Of a stretch of 64,000 nt of DNA, positions 17,666 through 27,083 are shown piece by piece. The position numbers and the translations under genes are program-made. How positions within the stretch are numbered: position 1 is the first letter of the stretch; the number at the start of each line of letters is the position of its first letter. Origin of the DNA: Acinetobacter sp. NIPH 298 (GTDB lineage Bacteria > Pseudomonadota > Gammaproteobacteria > Pseudomonadales > Moraxellaceae); contig NZ_KB850055.1 in NCBI RefSeq assembly GCF_000369505.1, positions 248,001 through 312,000 of the forward strand, in the 5' to 3' direction. The notes beneath the pieces are model-generated. The model saw only the letters and a program-made list of their open reading frames with translations, was not told the DNA's origin and made no database searches.

Positions 17666-18079
17666 AACATGCTCGATATAAGTGCTAAATCCAATCTTTA
17701 TGCAAAATAAATGATCATTTTTTGCACCAAAATGGATTTATCGAATCTAAAGAACTTGAGCCATCTTAAGGAAGCTCATTTTGATGCACTGTGCTATGCA
17801 AAAAACGCACCAATATAGATAAATAATTTTATTTTTGGTGAAAAGTAGTGCATCTGTGAATAGGTATCAGGCAGCTTGCGCTATTTTTAATGAGCCGTGC
17901 AACATTGCAACGCTTGAATGAGAAACGGAAGTACGATGTTCTAGGCTTCAAAAATCATATTGGGTTTATGAGCAGGAAAAACAGGTTTTAATATGTGAGC
18001 AAATCATCTTTAATAAATGGCGTGTTGGGTTCATTGTAAAAACGCCAATGAACAGTAGAAATAAAAGCTGAGTAAAGTA
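17666..18079. other. Divergent intergenic region, amtB / AEC carrier
   Basis: About 414 bp with no credible gene. It contains the sigma-54-like site at 17797-17814 and several GCAC/GTGC half-sites (near 17787, 17806 and 17852) that could belong to NtrC-type enhancers. Confidence 0.5.
17797..17814 (-). promoter_or_regulatory. Sigma-54 (-24/-12) promoter candidate for amtB
   Basis: Read on the minus strand the sequence is TTGGTGCGTTTTTTGCAT. The invariant GG and GC are exactly 10 bp apart, and TTGCA matches the -12 box fully; the -24 box TGGTGCG matches TGGCACG at five of seven positions. Transcription would start near 17787, giving an untranslated leader of about 120 nt. Confidence 0.6.
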
Positions 18080-18985
18080 ATGAGTAATATTGTTCTGGCC
18101 CTGTTTCCTTTGGTTGCATTCATTGCATCAGGATATCTATTTAAAAAATATAATTTTCTGAGTAAAGAGTTTTGGGCTGGGGCAGAGAAGTTAAATTACT
18201 ATATTTTATTTCCAGCTTTATTATTCAATACTTTAGCCACCACAAAAATTGATTTGCACAGCTTGAGTAGCGCTGTTGTTGCGATGTTGATCGTGGTGCT
18301 GACGGTCACGGCTGTGATGTATGTATTACGGATGTTTTGGGATATTCAGCCCGCGCGTTTTGGGGTGCATGTCCAAAGTATGGTGCGTTTTAATACTTAT
18401 ATCGGTTTGGCATTGGTTGCCTCTCTCTTTCAAAAAGAAGGGATGGCGATTTTGGTGATTTTACTGGCGCTTTGTATTCCATTGGTCAATGTGATTTCAG
18501 TGCTGGCTTTAACCACCAAAGAGCAGATGGCGATCAAGCCTGTTTTGATCGCGTTGCTGAAAAATCCATTGATTGTTTCTTGTATCGTGGGTGGATTAGT
18601 TAATGTATTAAGTATTCCGATTTGGGATGGGCTTTCTAGTTTGATCAAGCTTTTTTCTGCATCGAGTTTGCCATTAGGTTTGTTATGTGTTGGCGCGGCT
18701 TTACAGTTTATGCAGATCAAAAAAGATATTGTGGTGTTATTAGCTGATACTTTTGCCCGACTCTTGGCTGTACCTGCATTGGCTTTTCTCGTATGTACAT
18801 GGTTCGGTTTGCCAAGTTTACAAACTCAAATTTTAGTGGTGTTCTTTGCTTTACCAACGGCTTCAGCGGCTTATATTTTAACAAAGGTGTTGGGTGGGGA
18901 TAGCCAGCTGATGGCTGCCGTGATTAGCTTTCAGACCTTATGTGCTGCCGTGACCTTGCCATTGGTGATATGGTGGATATCTTAA
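18080..18985 (+). CDS. AEC-family (auxin efflux carrier-like) transporter
   Basis: A 301-aa membrane protein with ten predicted helices in the two five-helix repeats typical of the AEC family. The N-terminal ALFPLVAFIASGYLFKKYNF and KLNYYILFPALLFNTLA segments with the charged crossover, and ALPTASAAYILTKVLGGD near the C-terminus, are family signatures. Bacterial members export or import organic acids such as malate and malonate; the substrate here is unknown. It is monocistronic, with the start ATG at 18080 and GAG at a fair distance upstream. Confidence 0.85.
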   Translation: MSNIVLALFPLVAFIASGYLFKKYNFLSKEFWAGAEKLNYYILFPALLFNTLATTKIDLHSLSSAVVAMLIVVLTVTAVMYVLRMFWDIQPARFGVHVQSMVRFNTYIGLALVASLFQKEGMAILVILLALCIPLVNVISVLALTTKEQMAIKPVLIALLKNPLIVSCIVGGLVNVLSIPIWDGLSSLIKLFSASSLPLGLLCVGAALQFMQIKKDIVVLLADTFARLLAVPALAFLVCTWFGLPSLQTQILVVFFALPTASAAYILTKVLGGDSQLMAAVISFQTLCAAVTLPLVIWWIS

Positions 18986-19113
18986 GCGATGAATACTTCA
19001 GCTAGCCACTTTGGCTTCTTTTAAAAATAATATGCTGTTTCATACATAAAGGGAGGTTTACTACCTTCCTCGTTTGATTGTTGCTACACTTTTTCATTTT
19101 CAGGTGGATGAGC

Positions 19114-20133
19114 ATGTCCTTTGATCTCAAAGTCAGCTTACAGCAAGGAGCTGAGCCGTCTGCACAGCAGAAAAAGCTGAATCGGCTGATTGATCAAATC
19201 GAACAGCAAAAAATCAGTCTTGCCACATGGCAAAATGCCCAAGCCGAGATTCAACAGCATACACGGCAAAAGTTGATGCCTATATATAGCGAACTGCATG
19301 AAATCCTGTTTCAGCAGTTAGATCAACTTTGGATGTTATTACAACAGCATGAGTTTTCCAAAGCCGATATGCAACAACTGGATGAGAAAATTGCCCAACT
19401 TGCGCACATGTTGAAACGCTCTCAGATGTTGACTGATGAACAGTTAAAGCTCGTACAGCAAATCGATAGCTTTTATCAGCAACATGCACAACAATCGATT
19501 AAAAAGACTAAGAAGATGCAGTCAGTCAAGTTTGAACAAAATGAAAGTTTTGAGCAAAGTGCAGAATTAGAACAAGATGAATTTGAACAGTATGCTGCGG
19601 AACAACAACAAGCTCGTGAACAAGCCAAACAACTGAGACAACAACAGAAACGTGAACAAGCTCAGCAAATGGCAGCGCAGTCCTTGAAAACCGTGTATTT
19701 AAAAATTGCTGCCATGATTCATCCTGACCGTGAGCAAGATGAAACCAAGAAAGAGGAAAAAACTGAGTTATTCCAACAGGCAAGTCAAGCCTATGAACAG
19801 CAGGATTTGTTTTATTTGCTGAAGCTCCAGTTACAGCTTGAACAGAATAAGGGGGTAGGGGCGAAAGAGTTATCTGCCGAACAAGTGAAGTTTTATAAAA
19901 TGGCTTTGGATGCACAAAGTCAGCAGCTTGAAAGTCAAATAGAAGAGATTTTAGATTCTTTTCAGTTGGCGAAAAAAATAAAAGCTGAACATCTACATAT
20001 TAGTGATGTGTATAAAGCGATTGATGCGGACTGTGCTGAGTTAAAGCAGCAGTTGAAATGGGAAAAGGAATACTTAAAGTATATGAAGAAGGTGAGTGGG
20101 GTTGAGATGTTATTGGAGCATGGGGTTTTATAA
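19114..20133 (+). CDS. Coiled-coil protein with a J-domain (DnaJ-like)
   Basis: A 339-aa, glutamine-rich, mostly helical protein. A J-domain core is recognisable around residues 195-245: TVYLKIAAMIHPDRE with the HPD tripeptide that stimulates Hsp70 ATPase, then FQQASQAYEQQDLFYLLKLQ as helix IV-like sequence. The preceding 190 residues are coiled coil (many Q, E, K). It lacks the G/F, zinc-finger and C-terminal substrate-binding regions of DnaJ, so it is a class III J-protein and presumably recruits DnaK to a specific client. The ATG at 19114 is chosen because AGGTGG lies 6 nt upstream; the ATG at 19108 abuts it. Confidence 0.75.
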   Translation: MSFDLKVSLQQGAEPSAQQKKLNRLIDQIEQQKISLATWQNAQAEIQQHTRQKLMPIYSELHEILFQQLDQLWMLLQQHEFSKADMQQLDEKIAQLAHMLKRSQMLTDEQLKLVQQIDSFYQQHAQQSIKKTKKMQSVKFEQNESFEQSAELEQDEFEQYAAEQQQAREQAKQLRQQQKREQAQQMAAQSLKTVYLKIAAMIHPDREQDETKKEEKTELFQQASQAYEQQDLFYLLKLQLQLEQNKGVGAKELSAEQVKFYKMALDAQSQQLESQIEEILDSFQLAKKIKAEHLHISDVYKAIDADCAELKQQLKWEKEYLKYMKKVSGVEMLLEHGVL

Positions 20134-20141
20134 GCTTTCTC

Positions 20142-20168
20142 TACCCCTCTCCTAGAAGGAGAGGGGTA
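20142..20168. repeat. Perfect palindrome after the J-domain gene
   Basis: The arm TACCCCTCTCCT and its complement are separated by AGA (12-bp stem). It may act as terminator for the J-domain gene and for ptuB, which converge on it. Its CTCTCC core resembles part of the palindromic element at 45911-45975, which hints at a dispersed repeat family. Confidence 0.65.
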
Positions 20169-20179
20169 TATTCAGGTTT

Positions 20180-20851
20180 TTAAAAATTAATATAGGAGCT
20201 CATCTTGGAATTAAGTGTTTCATCATCTAAAACGTACCAACGCCAAAAAGCAGAAAATGCATAGTTTGGGGATATCATTTTAATTAATCTCTGTATTTCT
20301 TGCTCTTCTTCAAAATTAGAAAGCTTTTTGGATTTCAATTTACTCCGAATAACTAAAATATCATTTAATTCATCTAAAAGGTTATTAACGAGTTCACGTC
20401 TACTGATTCTTCTAGCCGCAGTAGAAACATCATTAAAGCATTTTTTTAATAATTCAACAGTAGTTATAGCATTTGGGTAATAAGGATCACTAGAAGGACA
20501 TAAATTTTCTATGAGGATAGGGTCATTAACTCTTGATGGAGGAATGAATCTCAAGTTTCTAAAAACTTTGTGATTAACATCACAAGGATTTAAAATGTAT
20601 TCGTAATTGTCCCCTTTAATTCGGTTACATCTTTTACAACTATAAAATAAATTATCCCATTCAAACTTTAGTGTTGGATGTTTGGCATGTGGTAAAAAAT
20701 GTTCTACCTCAACTTCTTGAACTTTGTCATTTTCACATAAATAGCATTTCGAGTGACATATTTCAGAAAGTGCATCAAGAATTTGAGTAGTATTATACTT
20801 ATTTCTTGATAGGTCTGTTGGAGCAGGTAGTGAGCGTGTAATCTCAAACAT
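20180..20851 (-). CDS. ptuB: PtuB-like HNH endonuclease (Septu-type defence)
   Basis: An HNH nuclease of 223 aa. The zinc knuckle is CYLC (C36, C39) followed by CKRCNRIKGD (C72, C75); the catalytic segment EVEHFLPH (E50, H51) and N67/N76 complete the HNH fold. In Septu systems this nuclease is activated by the partner ATPase and cuts nucleic acid on phage infection. The ATG at 20851 is preceded by AGGTGA at 5-nt spacing inside ptuA; it overlaps ptuA by 8 bp, so the two are coupled. The AT-rich composition contrasts with the flanking genes. Assignment rests on the two-gene arrangement with an ABC/AAA ATPase plus this HNH pattern. A Gabija-like or retron-linked module is less likely because no UvrD or reverse transcriptase gene is present. 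Confidence 0.82.
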   Translation of the reverse strand: MFEITRSLPAPTDLSRNKYNTTQILDALSEICHSKCYLCENDKVQEVEVEHFLPHAKHPTLKFEWDNLFYSCKRCNRIKGDNYEYILNPCDVNHKVFRNLRFIPPSRVNDPILIENLCPSSDPYYPNAITTVELLKKCFNDVSTAARRISRRELVNNLLDELNDILVIRSKLKSKKLSNFEEEQEIQRLIKMISPNYAFSAFWRWYVLDDETLNSKMSSYINF

Positions 20852-22388
20852 CAAGATCACCTAATTCATCATTATCAATTAAAAAATTTAAAGCCTGCAT
20901 ATAAATATTTTTTGCTTCAATGTTTAATTTAGATTTGTATGGTTGTAATTTTTTTAACTCATTACTTAAGGTTTGAAAATTTACATTTTCACTATTTAAA
21001 TTCTCATATATATAATCTATGGTTTTTTTTAAATCTAATGATTCTGTATGAACATGAAAAAGTTCTTGAGTTATTGCTTCTACAGAATAGGTACTTAGAT
21101 TTTCATCAATAAAACTTCCATCGGTTAAATCAAATATGACCGTATCATTATTTGCAGAAGTAATAACAAATGGTGAATGGGTTGTTACAATAAACTGAAT
21201 ATTTGGGAAAGATTTAATGAGAAAAGGAAAAATTTTTCTTTGTAATGAGATATGAAGATGTGCATCTATTTCATCAATTAAAACAATTCCATTTAACTCA
21301 TCAGGTAAGATATCTAATAATTGCGACCGCATAAGTAATTCAGTATAAATGGTAAATATTGAGGAATAGCCAGAAGATAGGTTTTGAAAGTTGAAGATTT
21401 TTTGAGTTTGGTTTATTAAAAACTTTTTTGTTTTATGATCAAAATTCAATGAAGTTGAATCATCTTCGAAGATGAACTTTAAATCATTATCAAGTTTCTT
21501 AAACCATTGATCAATTTTTTTAGCATATAAGTAATCAGATTTTTCTGTTATTGCTAATGATCGCTCTATTTTGATGTTTACCAGATATTGTTCAAAAGCT
21601 TGACTAAGATTTGTATCATAGCCAGTTTTTGCACTGTTTATATAATCATCTAATGAGCACGTATTTGTTGAATGTGTAATTTGAGTTTGTCTAAATGCTG
21701 AAAAATAATTGAATGTTATTTTAGTTGATCGAATATCTCTATTTAATTCATCAATACTTTCAATTTTAACTTTTAGATCGCTTCCAATAGTAGTGAAAAT
21801 GTCAAAATTATTTAAGATATTCGACATTTTTTCTAAATTATAAATTAAATCATGTGTTTCGGATAATATGTTTTTTTCGAATAGACTATCTGTAATGTGT
21901 TCTGGGAATATATGATCTATATATTTGCTGTTTGAGTCTATGATAATATTATTTGTATTTATATCATGTGAGTATCTATTTCTTGTATAAATATTATTTT
22001 TGTTAAACATGTATATATCATTTAAAATACTTTTTGATATTGTGTAAAATTGATTATTATTTTTTACATTAAATTCGCTTTTGTTTTTGCTTAAACTAAT
22101 GAGTTTTTTTAAATCTACAGAATCTATTATAGAGTTTAATTGCGGATTTTGATCCAGTATTGAATTTAATCTAAGCATAAAAGTTCTTTTTGCTTTGAAA
22201 CTTTCTTCAGAGAGTGATGCTATCTTAGATAATAATTCTTTTGTAATAGTATTATTTACTTGATTTAGAAAAAATGTTTTCCCAACACCATTTTGACCGG
22301 TAATTATAAGATTTCGCCCATTTAGAGGGATATTAATTTTTGAGGAGAGACCTTTAGTCGTTCCTTCAATTTTTTGTATATATTTCAT
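20844..22388 (-). CDS. ptuA: PtuA-like AAA/ABC-type ATPase (Septu-type defence)
   Basis: A 514-aa ATPase of the OLD/SMC-like AAA_15 group. Walker A is GQNGVGKT (residues 31-38), the signature-like motif LSSGYSSIF lies near residue 342, Walker B is VLIDEIDAHLH near 370, and the H-loop is VTTHSPF near 405. A long helical insert lies between residues 50 and 300. No TOPRIM domain follows, so it is not OLD or GajA; the nuclease activity comes from the adjacent ptuB HNH gene, as in Septu. The composition is very AT-rich (some lines under 25% GC), a sign of transfer. It starts only 10 bp after the inverted repeat at 22398-22425 and has no clear Shine-Dalgarno sequence, so translation initiation may be weak or regulated. 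Confidence 0.82.
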   Translation of the reverse strand: MKYIQKIEGTTKGLSSKINIPLNGRNLIITGQNGVGKTFFLNQVNNTITKELLSKIASLSEESFKAKRTFMLRLNSILDQNPQLNSIIDSVDLKKLISLSKNKSEFNVKNNNQFYTISKSILNDIYMFNKNNIYTRNRYSHDINTNNIIIDSNSKYIDHIFPEHITDSLFEKNILSETHDLIYNLEKMSNILNNFDIFTTIGSDLKVKIESIDELNRDIRSTKITFNYFSAFRQTQITHSTNTCSLDDYINSAKTGYDTNLSQAFEQYLVNIKIERSLAITEKSDYLYAKKIDQWFKKLDNDLKFIFEDDSTSLNFDHKTKKFLINQTQKIFNFQNLSSGYSSIFTIYTELLMRSQLLDILPDELNGIVLIDEIDAHLHISLQRKIFPFLIKSFPNIQFIVTTHSPFVITSANNDTVIFDLTDGSFIDENLSTYSVEAITQELFHVHTESLDLKKTIDYIYENLNSENVNFQTLSNELKKLQPYKSKLNIEAKNIYMQALNFLIDNDELGDLDV

Positions 22389-22397
22389 GATAATACT

Positions 22398-22425
22398 ATA
22401 AAGGGCTGAATAATCAGCCCTTTAT
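22398..22425 (-). terminator. valS terminator just upstream of ptuA
   Basis: The perfect 12-bp stem ATAAAGGGCTGA/TCAGCCCTTTAT with a 4-nt loop lies 30 bp after valS and 10 bp before the ptuA start on the same strand. It probably ends the valS transcript; it would also sit in the 5' leader of ptuA if that gene is read by run-through. Confidence 0.7.
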
Positions 22426-22455
22426 ATTACATATTAATTTTTAGATTACAATACC

Positions 22456-25356
22456 TTACAGCGCAGCAATTTGCTCCATACTTGCTTTAATTTTGCTTAA
22501 CTGATCAGCAAACTCAGCAAGTTTAACTTTTTCACCTTCAACCACAGCCGCAGGTGCTTTGGCTACGAAACCTTCATTTGCTAATTTTCCAGCGATTTGA
22601 TCATGTTGCTTTTGAACTTTGTCTAAGTCTTTCTGCAAACGACCTAATTCAGCTTTAGGATCAATCAAGCCTTTCATCGGTACAAATACCGAAGCATGGC
22701 TGACAACGCTAGAGCAAGAAAGTGGTGGTTCTTGATCTTTGGTTAAGAATTCAATGCTTTCAACTTTTGCGAGTGCTTTAAACAACGCTTCGATACGAAT
22801 GATTTGTTCACGCTCAACATCAGAAGTGTTTTGCAATAAAACTGGTAGTAAACGCGCATTACCCAAGCCCATTTCACCACGAATATTACGCACAGCACCG
22901 ATTAAACCTTGTAGCCAATGCATATCAGCTTCAGCCTGTTCGTTTACACGCTCAGGGTTCGCAACAGGGTATTGCGCAAGCATAATACTTTCGCCTGAAA
23001 TACCAAGTTTCGGTGCAAGTGTTTGCCAAATTTCTTCAGTCAAATACGGCATCAGCGGATGTGCAAGACGTAAAGACGCTTCCATCACCGCAAGGAGTAC
23101 ACGACGAACTTCTGCTTTACGCTCAGCAGAGACATTCTCATCGTTCAGAACAGGTTTGGTTAACTCAACATACCAGTCACAATATTCATTCCAAATGAAC
23201 TCGTAAATTGCTTGTGCAGCCAAATCTAAGCGGTAAGTCGCAAAGGCTTGTTGTACCGCAGCTTCTGCTTTTTGCAGACGGCTTACGATCCACTGTTCAG
23301 GCAGTTCCCAAAGATCTTGACGAATTTCAGAACTAATTTCTTGGTTTTCACAGTTCATCATCACGAAACGGGTTGCGTTCCAGATCTTGTTGGCAAAGTT
23401 ACGATATCCTTCAACACGCTTCATATCGAACTTAATGTCACGACCTGTATTAGCAAGCGCACAGAATGTGAAACGAACTGCATCCGTACCGTAAGCTTGA
23501 ATACCCTCTGGGAATTCTTTACGCGTTGTTTTTTCAATCTTCGCTGCTTGTTTTGGATTCATCAAACCCGTAGTACGTTTTTGTACGAGGTCTTCAAGGT
23601 CGACACCGTCGATCAAATCGAGTGGGTCTAGTACGTTACCCTTAGACTTCGACATTTTCTGACCTTCGCCATCACGGACTAAGCCATGAACGTAAACCGT
23701 TTTAAACGGTACTTGTGGCGTACCATCTTCATTCTTCATGAAATGCATCGTAAACATAATCATACGCGCAACCCAGAAGAAGATGATGTCAAAACCCGTC
23801 ACTAATACATCTGTTGGGTGGAAAGTCTTGAGGAAATAGTTTTCCGCATCTTTCTTGGCATCGCCCGTCCAACCTAAAGTTGAGAACGTCCAAAGCGCTG
23901 ATGAGAACCATGTATCGAGTACATCTTCATCTTGGTTTAATGCAACATCAGCAGGGATGTTGTTTTTCGTACGTACTTCAGCTTCGTCACGACCCACATA
24001 AATGTTGCCCTCAGCATCGTACCAAGCTGGGATACGGTGACCCCACCAAAGCTGACGTGAAATACACCAGTCTTGGATATTGTTCATCCACGCCATGTAC
24101 ATGTTGCTGTACTGTTCAGGTACAAATTTAATGTCGCCATCTTTCACCGCTTTAATCGCAGGCTCAGCCAATGGCGCAATTTTTACATACCATTGATCCG
24201 TCAATAATGGCTCAACGATCACGCCTGAACGGTCACCGCGAGGTGGTTTCAACGTATAAGGTTGAATTTGGTCTAACCAACCTTCAGCTTCTGCTTGTTC
24301 AACCAGTTTCTTACGTGCTACGAAACGCTCTAAACCAATATAGTCCGCAGGAGCAGCAATAGTTTTAGAGATTTGCTCGCCTGCTTTCGCGATGTATTCA
24401 AATTCAGCCAATACTTCTGCATTTTTATTGAAGATATTGATGATTGGGAGTTCACAACGCTTACCGACTTCATAGTCATTGAAGTCATGTGCAGGGGTGA
24501 TTTTTACACAGCCTGTACCGAATTCTTTATCGACATATTCATCTTTAACGATTGGAACTGCACGACCTGTGATTGGCAGGATAATGTTCTGACCCACAAG
24601 GTGCGAATAGCGTTCATCATCAAGCGCCACGGCAACCGCGGTATCACCCAATAATGTTTCAGGACGCGTTGTTGCAACCACGATGTGATCTTTACCATCA
24701 TGCGTACGCAGTGATTTGTCTTCAAAGAAATATTTGAAGTGCCACAATGAACCTGCTTCTTCTTTATCAGACTCTACTTCTAAGTCGGATAGGGCAGTTT
24801 GTAACTTAGGATCCCAGTTAACGAGACGTTTACCACGATAAATCAAACCATCTTCATGTAGTTTTACAAAGACTTCTTTCACTGCATTGGACAAACCTTC
24901 ATCCATGGTGAAGCGTTCACGCGACCAATCTACCGAAGAACCTAGACGACGGATTTGACGTGTAATTGTACCGCCTGATTGTTCTTTCCATTCCCAAACT
25001 TTTTCGATGAATTTTTCACGACCTAAGTCATGACGGCTAACACCCTGAGCACCCAATTGACGTTCAACCACCATTTGCGTTGCGATACCTGCATGGTCTG
25101 TACCTGGTTGCCATAAGGTGTTTTTACCTGACATACGGTTATAGCGGGTCAGTGCATCCATGATGGCATTGTTAAAACCATGCCCCATATGCAAGCTACC
25201 AGTGACGTTCGGCGGTGGAATCATGATACAGAATGATTCACCTTGACCTGACGGTTTGAAATAACCTTTTTGTTCCCAAGTTTGGTACCATTTTTTCTCG
25301 ATCTCAGTTGGATCGTAAGTGGTTGCGATATTTTGAGCAGATTGAGCGTCAGTCAT
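22456..25356 (-). CDS. valS: Valyl-tRNA synthetase
   Basis: A class I aminoacyl-tRNA synthetase of 966 aa that charges tRNA-Val. The HIGH-like motif is [15 protein letters not shown] near residue 46 and the KMSKS motif is [10 protein letters not shown] near residue 560. The CP1 editing domain follows with [13 protein letters not shown] and [15 protein letters not shown]. The C-terminal coiled coil ([20 protein letters not shown]) is characteristic of ValRS. The start is at the internal ATG at 25356 ([16 protein letters not shown]); the longer frame to 25371 is less likely. A strong terminator follows. Confidence 0.97.
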   Translation of the reverse strand: MTDAQSAQNIATTYDPTEIEKKWYQTWEQKGYFKPSGQGESFCIMIPPPNVTGSLHMGHGFNNAIMDALTRYNRMSGKNTLWQPGTDHAGIATQMVVERQLGAQGVSRHDLGREKFIEKVWEWKEQSGGTITRQIRRLGSSVDWSRERFTMDEGLSNAVKEVFVKLHEDGLIYRGKRLVNWDPKLQTALSDLEVESDKEEAGSLWHFKYFFEDKSLRTHDGKDHIVVATTRPETLLGDTAVAVALDDERYSHLVGQNIILPITGRAVPIVKDEYVDKEFGTGCVKITPAHDFNDYEVGKRCELPIINIFNKNAEVLAEFEYIAKAGEQISKTIAAPADYIGLERFVARKKLVEQAEAEGWLDQIQPYTLKPPRGDRSGVIVEPLLTDQWYVKIAPLAEPAIKAVKDGDIKFVPEQYSNMYMAWMNNIQDWCISRQLWWGHRIPAWYDAEGNIYVGRDEAEVRTKNNIPADVALNQDEDVLDTWFSSALWTFSTLGWTGDAKKDAENYFLKTFHPTDVLVTGFDIIFFWVARMIMFTMHFMKNEDGTPQVPFKTVYVHGLVRDGEGQKMSKSKGNVLDPLDLIDGVDLEDLVQKRTTGLMNPKQAAKIEKTTRKEFPEGIQAYGTDAVRFTFCALANTGRDIKFDMKRVEGYRNFANKIWNATRFVMMNCENQEISSEIRQDLWELPEQWIVSRLQKAEAAVQQAFATYRLDLAAQAIYEFIWNEYCDWYVELTKPVLNDENVSAERKAEVRRVLLAVMEASLRLAHPLMPYLTEEIWQTLAPKLGISGESIMLAQYPVANPERVNEQAEADMHWLQGLIGAVRNIRGEMGLGNARLLPVLLQNTSDVEREQIIRIEALFKALAKVESIEFLTKDQEPPLSCSSVVSHASVFVPMKGLIDPKAELGRLQKDLDKVQKQHDQIAGKLANEGFVAKAPAAVVEGEKVKLAEFADQLSKIKASMEQIAAL

Positions 25357-25610
25357 AGTACAGAAGATCAAAATAGAATAAAAAATTGTGTCTATTGTAG
25401 CAAAAATCTGTCGAATCTGTTGTCATTTCACTGATGCCAAAGCTTATCTCATTAAATAACTTCACAAAGTGGCAACAAGCCGACGAAATGCGTTGGTTTT
25501 TTACGAATAAAACGTTAAGTTTATGTATATTGGATCACATAATTAAATAATGATGATGCATAAAACAACAAAATAACAATGCTAAAAACTTAAATAAAGG
25601 GATGGTTCAT

Positions 25611-26291
25611 ATGAGTTATTCAATTCTTTTGAAAATTAACGACGTTACCCATGGGCAGTTTGAGTCGATCCGTCAACAATTAAATGCGGGCAGTAATGAA
25701 AGCCAATCCCGTGTTTTGGGGGAGGTGCTTTCCGAGATCGCATGTGACATCGTAGAGCAAGTATTCTCGGTTTTACTGATTCAAAACCGTAAACCATCCC
25801 ATTTGACCCAACAAAATTCAGCAGAATCAGAAAAAGTCATTCAGCAAATCACGGGTGCCGTACGCAAATATATGCCGTGGTCGATTGCTTTATTTGGCAA
25901 TGATCGTTTATGTCCTTTTGCCAATTATTTTTCCGATATGATCAAATATCACGATGATCAAGTCTATGTTTCTTATCCGATAGACCCGCAATTGGTACAG
26001 CAGGTACATACCTTAGTAGAACAATTAAAACAAAATGAAATCAAGGATATGATGGATGTTTTTCAAACATTGATTCAGATCGTCGATTTGGGTGTGACCA
26101 ATTTGGTTCGTGAACCGAAGAAATGTCTGAATTTTAATCGGGTGGTGGATAAAACATTAAGTGGGGTTATTAATATGACCGTACAATTGAGTTATAAGCG
26201 TTTAGAGAAAATGGGAACGCAGGTCGACACTGGCGCGGCAACAGCATGTGTGAACCATTTTTTGGCACTTATGCATACAGAACCGAATTAG
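25611..26291 (+). CDS. Conserved protein of unknown function, first of a tandem paralogous pair
   Basis: I do not recognise a known domain. The 226-aa product is soluble, helical, and has no signal peptide or TM helix. It is clearly paralogous to the next gene: shared blocks include ESEKVIQQI, RKYMPWSI, the YP-x-x-QL-x-QQV region, REPKKCL-x-FN and VVDKTL-x-GVINMT, with YKRLEK near the C-terminus. The ATG at 25611 is chosen because AAAGGG at 25597-25602 has a proper 9-nt gap; the ATG at 25602 would overlap it. It may be restricted to this genus. Confidence 0.75.
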   Translation: MSYSILLKINDVTHGQFESIRQQLNAGSNESQSRVLGEVLSEIACDIVEQVFSVLLIQNRKPSHLTQQNSAESEKVIQQITGAVRKYMPWSIALFGNDRLCPFANYFSDMIKYHDDQVYVSYPIDPQLVQQVHTLVEQLKQNEIKDMMDVFQTLIQIVDLGVTNLVREPKKCLNFNRVVDKTLSGVINMTVQLSYKRLEKMGTQVDTGAATACVNHFLALMHTEPN

Positions 26292-26407
26292 GTTGTGCTA
26301 AAGTCGGTAATGAAGAGCCAAAACGATAGAAAAGATCATTTAATTTGATAAAAGGCTTGTTTTGACAAGTCTTTTTTTTATGGAACTCAAAAATTAAGGT
26401 TGTGAGG

Positions 26408-27079
26408 ATGAAGACCGCCGTTTTTTTAAATATTCATGCGGATACATACGCCAGATTTGCCCATATTCGGACACAATTATTGCAAGCAAGCAAAGAAAGT
26501 CAGGCAAATGCATTGGGCAGTGTTCTGTCTGAAATGGCTTGTGAAGTGGTTGAACAAGTCTTCATGGTGCTATTAAACGAAAACCAACAGCACTCAAAAA
26601 CAGGTGAATCTGAAAAAGTCATTCAGCAAATATTAGAAGCGATTCGAAAATATATGCCTTGGTCGATTTCTTTTTTTAGCAATGAACGTTTAGTCCCTTT
26701 GGTAGAGTATTTATCGAAAACACTTTTAATCGAAGATGACAAGATTTACATGACTTATCCTGTAGAGCAACAGCTTGCTCAGCAGGTGATCGCCTCGGGA
26801 CAGAAACTCGCTGAAGGCGATAGTCGTGAAGTCGCGAATGCATTAAAACGATTGACGGAAGTGATTGATGTCGGTGTTACCCACTTAATTCGTGAGCCTA
26901 AAAAATGCTTAAAGTTCAATTTTGTGGTCGATAAAACCTTAAATGGCGTGATCAATATGACCACGCATCTAGGTTATAAACGTTTAGAAAAGTTAGCCAC
27001 TCAACTCGATCAGCAAGTGGCGGTAACCTATGTTGATTATTTCCTAAAATTTATGCGTCACCCAGCGGACGGAGGGTAG
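26408..27079 (+). CDS. Conserved protein of unknown function, second of a tandem paralogous pair
   Basis: A 223-aa paralogue of the preceding gene, about 110 bp downstream. It keeps the same blocks (ESEKVIQQILEAIRKYMPWSI, REPKKCLKFN-type, VVDKTLNGVINMT, YKRLEKL) but differs in the middle and at the ends, so the duplication is old. The start is the ATG at 26408 with AAGG upstream; an in-frame GTG at 26402 is possible. An SDR gene begins 4 bp after its stop and a PP-loop ATPase 2 bp after that, so this copy is in an operon with both. No function is claimed. Confidence 0.75.
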   Translation: MKTAVFLNIHADTYARFAHIRTQLLQASKESQANALGSVLSEMACEVVEQVFMVLLNENQQHSKTGESEKVIQQILEAIRKYMPWSISFFSNERLVPLVEYLSKTLLIEDDKIYMTYPVEQQLAQQVIASGQKLAEGDSREVANALKRLTEVIDVGVTHLIREPKKCLKFNFVVDKTLNGVINMTTHLGYKRLEKLATQLDQQVAVTYVDYFLKFMRHPADGG

Positions 27080-27083
27080 AAAT

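Noticed and set aside
22739-23206. 155-codon open frame opposite valS
   Set aside because: Antisense to the conserved C-terminal half of valS; such frames arise from codon bias.
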